Positions 6,850-11,019 of a stretch of 11,019 nucleotides of DNA are shown in pieces (the first letter of the stretch is position 1; every line of letters begins with the position of its first letter). The position numbers were made by a program, and so were the translations under genes. The notes beneath the pieces were generated by a model. The model ran no database searches and was not told the origin of the DNA. It saw only the letters and a program-made list of their open reading frames with translations. This DNA comes from an uncultured Bacteroides sp. (GTDB lineage Bacteria; Bacteroidota; Bacteroidia; Bacteroidales; Bacteroidaceae). The stretch lies in assembly GCF_910578895.1 (NCBI RefSeq), contig NZ_CAJTSC010000079.1, forward strand, positions 1-11,019, written 5' to 3'.

Positions 6850-7853
6850 AACTCTATCAATTCGTCTTTTTCAAAATCACGGGACGCCTTTTTTCCAATC
6901 AGTTCGGGCCAACGCATGGGGCTGATACCGGTGCCGGGACGTTTCACAGTCAGATTTCCTTCAGTGAAAGATTCACCTTTTCTTATGGATGTGGCAGCCA
7001 CAATGCTTTTACGCGCAATAACCTTATTCCTCTTTTCTGATGACGAAACCGTTTTGTGCCCTTCCCCCATGGCACGTTCTATGTTCCGTATGGCAGACAC
7101 CATGGCTTTCAACTCAAGAGGCTCGAGAGAGGCCTTATGGTCGGGACCGGGCAAGTTCCTGTCCAACGTGAAATGCTTTTCTATTACCTCCGCCCCCAAA
7201 GCGACTGCCGCTATCGGGACTTCCATGCCTTGTGTATGATCAGAATAACCAATGCCAACCCCTAACAGCCGACGCATTTCATCCATCGCGGAAAGATTGA
7301 CATCGCACATGGGGGTAGGATATTCCGTATTGCAATGGAGAACGGTGATTTGTTCTTTCCGCAAACCATTATTGACAAGCACTCCCATTGCAGACTCAAT
7401 CTCTTCAAGGGTGCTCATGCCTGTCGAAAGGATGACAGGCTCATGAAAGCCTGCTATCTTTTTCAGATACGGATAGTTGGTAATCTCGCCGGAAGGTATT
7501 TTCCACAAGCCCAAATGTAAAGAAGCCAAAAAATCAATGCTGCAAGGATCAAAAGCCGTGGAAAAGAACTTGACCCCCTTTTGACGGCAATAGGCCAACA
7601 ATTCAAAATGTTGTTCAGAAGACAGCTCCAACCTTTTGAGCATTGCATATTGGGAGTTGTCACTTGTACCAGTATTACGCTGCTGGTAGTCCGCTTTGGG
7701 AGCTGCTTTGGTAACTATGTCATTCGCCTTGAAAGTCTGGAATTTCACATAATCCACTCCGGCATCAGCTGCCGCATCTATCAGTTGCTTCGCCAACACA
7801 ATCGAACCATTGTGATTCACTCCCGCTTCGGCAATAATCAATGTGTGTTTCAT
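6846..7853 (-). CDS. neuB: NeuB/LegI-type nonulosonate (legionaminic/sialic acid) synthase
   Basis: A 335-residue cytoplasmic PEP-dependent aldol-type synthase. The N-terminal TIM-barrel NeuB domain (about 1-270) shows AEAGVNHNG (8-16), KFQTF (37-41), HCNTEYPTP (173-181), GYSDHT (202-207), EKHFTLDR (225-232) and GPDHKASLEP (236-245). The C-terminal SAF (antifreeze-like) domain spans about 281-335 and ends in GTGISP and DELIEL elements typical of the family. It condenses a 6-carbon N-acetylmannosamine-like sugar with PEP to form the 9-carbon acid. The dehydratase, LegC aminotransferase and acetyltransferase next to it predict 2,4-diacetamido-2,4,6-trideoxymannose as substrate and legionaminic acid as product (the LegI role), rather than Neu5Ac. 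Its stop overlaps the neuC start by four bases. Confidence 0.95.
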   Translation of the reverse strand: MKHTLIIAEAGVNHNGSIVLAKQLIDAAADAGVDYVKFQTFKANDIVTKAAPKADYQQRNTGTSDNSQYAMLKRLELSSEQHFELLAYCRQKGVKFFSTAFDPCSIDFLASLHLGLWKIPSGEITNYPYLKKIAGFHEPVILSTGMSTLEEIESAMGVLVNNGLRKEQITVLHCNTEYPTPMCDVNLSAMDEMRRLLGVGIGYSDHTQGMEVPIAAVALGAEVIEKHFTLDRNLPGPDHKASLEPLELKAMVSAIRNIERAMGEGHKTVSSSEKRNKVIARKSIVAATSIRKGESFTEGNLTVKRPGTGISPMRWPELIGKKASRDFEKDELIEL

Positions 7854-8485
7854 CAGAGTTTAATTTTTAAAAGGGAGGGATTGCCGGAATAGACCCCTTT
7901 TTGAAAAAGGTTCTTACGCACCATAGACCCGGCGGCTATAACACAACCCGCGGCAATCTCCATGCCGTTCACCATGACAGATTGGCTTCCTAAGAACGTG
8001 CCCTCGCCCACCCGGCAGCCGCCATTGACCATCGCACCCGTAGAGACATGGCAATAGTCGCCTATGACAGCATCGTGCTCAATGTTGGCAAAAGTATTTA
8101 TAATGCAGCCTTTGCCTATCGAGGCGCCCGCATTGACACAGGCGTGATGAAGCACAACCGTGCCGCACCGGACCATCGCATGCCGGGAGACATGGGCGGT
8201 TGAGGCTATTACGGTCGCAAAACGTCCTCCGGCATCCTCTACCTTCTCATGAAGGCGGATACGCAAATACGGGTCTTTGATGAAACCTAAGGTTACTATA
8301 AAATCAAAACCGGAAACCAGACGCGGGATATCATCATCGGTACCGATTACCGGATAACCCAATATCCGTCCCCCTACATTCTCAGGCAAATCCAGAATGC
8401 CTTCAATAGTAAAGCCGGCACTTTCAGCCGCCTCTATAACGGACTTGCAATGACCGCCGCCGCCAACAAGTATCAGAGGTCTCAT
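7853..8485 (-). CDS. NeuD/PglD/LegH-type sugar O/N-acyltransferase (left-handed beta-helix)
   Basis: A 210-residue protein with the two-part layout of the NeuD/PglD family. An N-terminal Rossmann-like sugar-nucleotide-binding part carries VGGGGHCK at residues 7-14. A C-terminal left-handed beta-helix of hexapeptide repeats runs from about 92 to 203. His137 in NIEHDAVIG matches the catalytic base of PglD, and SGNPSLL near the end fits the acetyl-CoA binding loop. Length is normal for the family. From its place between legC and neuB, the expected job is N-acetylation of the new 4-amino group to give the nucleotide-linked 2,4-diacetamido-2,4,6-trideoxy sugar, as LegH does in Campylobacter. An O-acetylating NeuD role is possible but less likely, because otherwise the pathway would lack this step. 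The stop and the neuB start share one base (TGATG). Confidence 0.88.
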   Translation of the reverse strand: MRPLILVGGGGHCKSVIEAAESAGFTIEGILDLPENVGGRILGYPVIGTDDDIPRLVSGFDFIVTLGFIKDPYLRIRLHEKVEDAGGRFATVIASTAHVSRHAMVRCGTVVLHHACVNAGASIGKGCIINTFANIEHDAVIGDYCHVSTGAMVNGGCRVGEGTFLGSQSVMVNGMEIAAGCVIAAGSMVRKNLFQKGVYSGNPSLLKIKL

Positions 8486-9630
8486 TTTGCCAGTCTTACA
8501 CTGCTTGGTATATTCACAATCCTGTCAGCCAGCCATTCGGTATTTTCCAAGCCATCCGTCTCGCAACACTTGAACATCTCCAGCCGGTTCATCAGTTCCC
8601 AGACAGGACGGGTCATCACGCCATGTTCGTTGCTATATTCAAGAAACGCCTGCCGGGCAGTCTTATCCTTAAGCAACAACACGTTCAACCAATAGTTGGA
8701 ACGACAATTTTCCGGCTCTGTGAAAAACGTCACATCAGGGACTGTTGCAAAAAACGCCCTATATATATCGGCCGTCTCACGCTTATTTTGCACGTAGCGT
8801 TCCAGGTTTTCCAGTTGGGCACACCCTAAAGCCGCGTTGACATTGGGCATGCGATAGTTGTAGCCGACATGGTCATGCACAAAAGCCCAACGATGAGGGA
8901 CTTTGGCCTGGGTAGTCAGGTGTTTTGCCAGTTTCCCCAATTCCTCGTCCTGAAACAAAAGCATGCCGCCCCCGCCGGTGGTGATGGTCTTGTTCCCATT
9001 AAAACTGATGGCTCCCACTTTTCCAAAAGTCCCGGTGTGCTTTCCCTTATAAAAACTGCCAATACTTTCGGCGGCATCTTCAACCAATTCTATATGCCAG
9101 CTGTCACAAACTGCAGACAGTTCCTCTATCCTTACCGGATGGCCGAACGTATGCATCGGCACGCAGGCTTTTATACGCCTGCCGGATTTTTTATTATAAC
9201 AGACGCCGTTTCTCAATTCCGCATTCTGTTCCAGCCATGCACTTGCCGCTTTGGGAGAAAGCCCCAAAGTGTCTTTGTCCACGTCTATGAAGACAGGATG
9301 GGCGCCGATATAGCTGATGGCATTGCAAGTTGCTATGAAAGTCAACGCCTGTGTCAGGACTTCGTCTTCGCGTTCCACACCGGCAAGCAACATGCCCATA
9401 TGCAGCGCATTGGTGCCACTGACACACACGACCGCTTTCTTGGCGCCGGTATAAGCGGCGACTTCCTCTTCAAAGCGGTCTACGAACCTGCCGACACTGG
9501 AAACAAAAGTTGTGTCAATACATTCGTTCAGATACTTCTTCTCATTCCCTATAAACTTTGGAGCGTGCAAAGGCACAAACTCGTCCGTATCATAAAGATT
9601 ATGAATAAAATTTACTATATTATTATACAT
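8482..9630 (-). CDS. legC: LegC-family PLP-dependent aminotransferase
   Basis: A 382-residue DegT/DnrJ/EryC1/StrS-fold aminotransferase. The N-terminal region with PLHAPKFIGNEKKYLNECID (residues 20-39) followed by FVSSVGRFVD (42-51) is characteristic of the LegC subfamily of legionaminic acid pathways. SGTNAL (71-76) binds PLP phosphate, EDAAESIGS (184-192) carries the Asp that contacts the pyridine nitrogen, and Lys214 in SFNGNK is the expected Schiff-base lysine, followed by TITTGGGG. Expected reaction: glutamate-dependent amination at C4 of the 4-keto-6-deoxy-GlcNAc nucleotide. The reading frame stays open upstream to 9780, but those 50 extra residues overlap the dehydratase gene and do not resemble the family, so I start at 9630. 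The stop overlaps the acetyltransferase start by four bases (ATGA), suggesting translational coupling. Confidence 0.92.
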   Translation of the reverse strand: MYNNIVNFIHNLYDTDEFVPLHAPKFIGNEKKYLNECIDTTFVSSVGRFVDRFEEEVAAYTGAKKAVVCVSGTNALHMGMLLAGVEREDEVLTQALTFIATCNAISYIGAHPVFIDVDKDTLGLSPKAASAWLEQNAELRNGVCYNKKSGRRIKACVPMHTFGHPVRIEELSAVCDSWHIELVEDAAESIGSFYKGKHTGTFGKVGAISFNGNKTITTGGGGMLLFQDEELGKLAKHLTTQAKVPHRWAFVHDHVGYNYRMPNVNAALGCAQLENLERYVQNKRETADIYRAFFATVPDVTFFTEPENCRSNYWLNVLLLKDKTARQAFLEYSNEHGVMTRPVWELMNRLEMFKCCETDGLENTEWLADRIVNIPSSVRLAK

Positions 9631-9652
9631 AAATATACACTGAATACGGTTG
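9631..9652 (-). other. 22-base spacer between dehydratase and aminotransferase genes
   Basis: A short AT-rich gap before the ATG at 9630. No strong purine-rich Shine-Dalgarno sequence is visible, which is common in Bacteroidota. There is no hairpin or terminator. Its main use is in deciding the start: it supports placing the aminotransferase start at 9630 rather than at an upstream ATG inside the dehydratase gene. Confidence 0.5.
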
Positions 9653-10861
9653 TTACATTTTCTGGTCCAAATTCTTTCCTTTCTCAACATGATTGAAGTT
9701 AGGCAGGAAGCGCCGAATCTCCGCCACCACTTCCTCCTTGGTAAAATCGGGCTTGGCAAAGATACTTTCAAGTGCCTCAAAAAAACGGTCTAACTCTTCC
9801 ATGGAACGTTTCTCCACCTCTTCTATTACTCCTAAAGAAGAGAAACGGGCCATATCAAGTTTCTCTCCGGGAACATAAAATTCTTCATAATCCTTTTCTC
9901 CGGTTGTATCACTCTTGAAATAAACCACCGGATATGTTTTGCTGTCCTCCGGCATCTCGGACGCAAACCTTTTGGCTTCCTCTTCATCCGCGCATTCTTT
10001 CTTTTCATACCCCAACGCCCCGAGAAAACGGTCGCAAATGGATGAGAAAGTTATCATCTTTTCCTCCTCAAGCTTAGGAAAGAAAATCTCACCGTTATGC
10101 CCTAACATACAGGCAAGCATGCATATCTGCCCGCTCTCCTCGGGAGAGACGAAATAGCGGCGCACATCACAGGGAGCCGCCAACGGCTGTTTCTTCATCA
10201 TACGGTCCATAAAACCGGCAAGCAACGAGCCGTTGGAAAATGCCACATTGGCAAAACGCGCAGTCGTCACGTTGAATTTAGAAGTATAAGACATTATCAT
10301 GTCTTCCATGATACGCTTGCTGGCACCCATGACATTCACGGGATTGGCCGCCTTATCCGTAGAGACACAGAAAAAATGTTCGGGCGGGTATTCGACCAGT
10401 AAATCAAGCAGCCGCTTCGCCTTAATGACATTATTCTCGATCAGCGCTTCTACAGAATATCTATCCTTTTCACTACGCACGTGTTTATGTGCCGAGAAAT
10501 TTGCTACGATATCAAAGCCTTTTTCCTCACGGAATATCCGCTCAAAAATAGGATCTGAAAAATTTAATGTATAAGTACGGTATTCCTCAGGAACATACAT
10601 GCCATAAGTAGAACGGAGATCGCGCGTCAGCTCAACCAAACCGTTTTCATTCAAATCAACAACTACAAGTTTGGAAGGCTGGAAAGGAAGCAGCGCACGA
10701 ATATAGGAAGAGCCGATGGAACCGGCACCACCAATTACCAAAACACTTTTGCCTTGTATTGACTCAAACAACTGAGCTTCATGCGCTCTTATATCGGCAA
10801 CAAACATGCTGACAGAACGGGAAGTTATATTCTCGCTAATAAATTTATCTATATTTATCAT
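9653..10861 (-). CDS. SDR nucleotide-sugar 4,6-dehydratase (LegB role; PglF/WbpM-like catalytic motif)
   Basis: A 402-residue soluble protein of the polysaccharide-biosynthesis SDR family (CapD/FlaA1/PglF type). The Rossmann motif GGAGSIGSS is at residues 44-52, SAHKHV at 123-128, and the catalytic block STDKAANPVNVMGASK at 167-182. D169, K170 and K182 are present, and Met178 replaces the usual active-site Tyr, as in PglF and WbpM, which keep the C5 configuration. The N-terminal membrane helices of PglF/WbpM are absent. Residues after about 264 form an acidic, charged C-terminal region. Expected reaction: removal of water from a nucleotide-GlcNAc to give the 4-keto-6-deoxy sugar used by the aminotransferase next to it. 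By analogy with Campylobacter LegB the nucleotide would be GDP, but the sequence alone does not settle UDP against GDP. The ATG lies 6 bases after the upstream stop, and the next gene follows after 22 bases. Confidence 0.88.
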   Translation of the reverse strand: MINIDKFISENITSRSVSMFVADIRAHEAQLFESIQGKSVLVIGGAGSIGSSYIRALLPFQPSKLVVVDLNENGLVELTRDLRSTYGMYVPEEYRTYTLNFSDPIFERIFREEKGFDIVANFSAHKHVRSEKDRYSVEALIENNVIKAKRLLDLLVEYPPEHFFCVSTDKAANPVNVMGASKRIMEDMIMSYTSKFNVTTARFANVAFSNGSLLAGFMDRMMKKQPLAAPCDVRRYFVSPEESGQICMLACMLGHNGEIFFPKLEEEKMITFSSICDRFLGALGYEKKECADEEEAKRFASEMPEDSKTYPVVYFKSDTTGEKDYEEFYVPGEKLDMARFSSLGVIEEVEKRSMEELDRFFEALESIFAKPDFTKEEVVAEIRRFLPNFNHVEKGKNLDQKM

Positions 10862-10867
10862 AATCCA

Positions 10868-11019
10868 TTAAAATTTTTTCCCAAACAAAATATTCATAAA
10901 CGTCATGAAAAGTATCTTGCAGTCGAAACCCCATGAACGGTGCTCCAGATAAAACAGGTCATAACGCAAGCGGCGGAGCATCTTGTCGAGCGTATCGGTA
11001 TAGCCGTTGTAGAGGGTGG
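10868..11019 (-). CDS. Polyprenyl-phosphate sugar phosphotransferase, C-terminal 49 residues (5' end outside window)
   Basis: Reading the minus strand from the right edge gives 49 in-frame codons and a TAA stop. The fragment contains YDLFYLEHRSWGFD and ends in NILFGKKF. This is the typical C-terminus of the bacterial sugar transferase family (WcaJ/WbaP/PglC-like), as found in Bacteroidales exopolysaccharide polyprenyl glycosylphosphotransferases. These membrane enzymes move a sugar phosphate from a nucleotide sugar to undecaprenyl phosphate at the cytoplasmic face and so start a lipid-linked repeat unit. The catalytic part is outside the window, so the sugar cannot be predicted. The next gene starts only 6 bases after the stop, which suggests one transcript. 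This places the nonulosonate genes inside a capsule or exopolysaccharide operon rather than a flagellar one. Confidence 0.85.
   Translation of the reverse strand, partial: TLYNGYTDTLDKMLRRLRYDLFYLEHRSWGFDCKILFMTFMNILFGKKF

Noticed and set aside
6577..7239. 220-codon plus-strand open frame
   Set aside because: Antisense to neuC and neuB, with low-complexity composition and no family resemblance.
5695..7853. Plain N-acetylneuraminic acid (sialic acid) pathway
   Set aside because: neuB and neuC alone would allow it, but the dehydratase, aminotransferase and acetyltransferase directly upstream indicate a 6-deoxy diamino precursor.
8869..9696. 275-codon plus-strand open frame
   Set aside because: It lies antisense to the aminotransferase gene, shows no recognisable domain, and the minus-strand frame has clear catalytic motifs throughout.
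9631..9780. Upstream start giving the aminotransferase 50 extra N-terminal residues
   Set aside because: The extension would overlap the dehydratase gene by 128 bases and does not look like the LegC family, which starts close to the ATG at 9630.
5695..10861. Pseudaminic acid pathway
   Set aside because: The aminotransferase is LegC-like, the epimerase is NeuC-like, and there is no PseG hydrolase or PseH-type (GNAT) acetyltransferase.

Overview
All twelve genes that can be supported lie on the minus strand, run in one direction from high to low coordinates, and are packed with overlaps or gaps of at most 34 bases. The sequence looks like part of a capsule or exopolysaccharide operon from a member of the Bacteroidales (Bacteroides or a relative). 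The reasons are the C-terminus of the upstream sugar transferase, the weak Shine-Dalgarno sequences, the moderate GC content and the content of the operon. The genus is inferred, not proven.

In transcription order the window holds: the last 49 codons of a polyprenyl-phosphate sugar phosphotransferase (10868-11019); an SDR nucleotide-sugar 4,6-dehydratase (9653-10861); a LegC-family aminotransferase (8482-9630); a NeuD/PglD/LegH-type acetyltransferase (7853-8485); a NeuB/LegI-type nonulosonate synthase (6846-7853); a NeuC/LegG-type hydrolysing 2-epimerase (5695-6849); a NeuA/LegF-type CMP-sugar synthetase (4967-5689); a Gfo/Idh/MocA oxidoreductase (4050-4970); an SDR oxidoreductase (3329-4066); a CBS-domain plus sugar-1-phosphate nucleotidyltransferase fusion like PtmE (2270-3328); an N-acetyl sugar amidotransferase (1126-2235); and a GT4-type glycosyltransferase that runs off the left edge (1-1120).

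Together the genes encode a nearly complete route to a CMP-activated legionaminic-acid-type nonulosonic acid (a sialic-acid-like 9-carbon sugar). PtmE would charge a glucosamine sugar phosphate with a nucleotide (GDP by analogy with Campylobacter). The dehydratase, aminotransferase and acetyltransferase would build a 2,4-diacetamido-2,4,6-trideoxy sugar. The NeuC-like enzyme would release and epimerise it, the NeuB-like enzyme would condense it with PEP, and the NeuA-like enzyme would activate it with CTP. The amidotransferase suggests that an N-acyl group is converted to an acetamidino group. The gene set closely parallels the leg/ptm flagellin glycosylation genes of Campylobacter, but here it sits behind a sugar transferase that starts lipid-linked polysaccharide, so the product is probably a capsule or surface-polysaccharide residue.

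Base composition changes at the left end. The biosynthetic genes are roughly 40-58% GC in the lines I counted, while the glycosyltransferase and the last codons of the amidotransferase are about 22-33% GC, which suggests a module boundary. There is no stretch above 40 bases without a gene, and I see no RNA gene, mobile element, CRISPR array, flippase, polymerase or obvious nonulosonate transferase.
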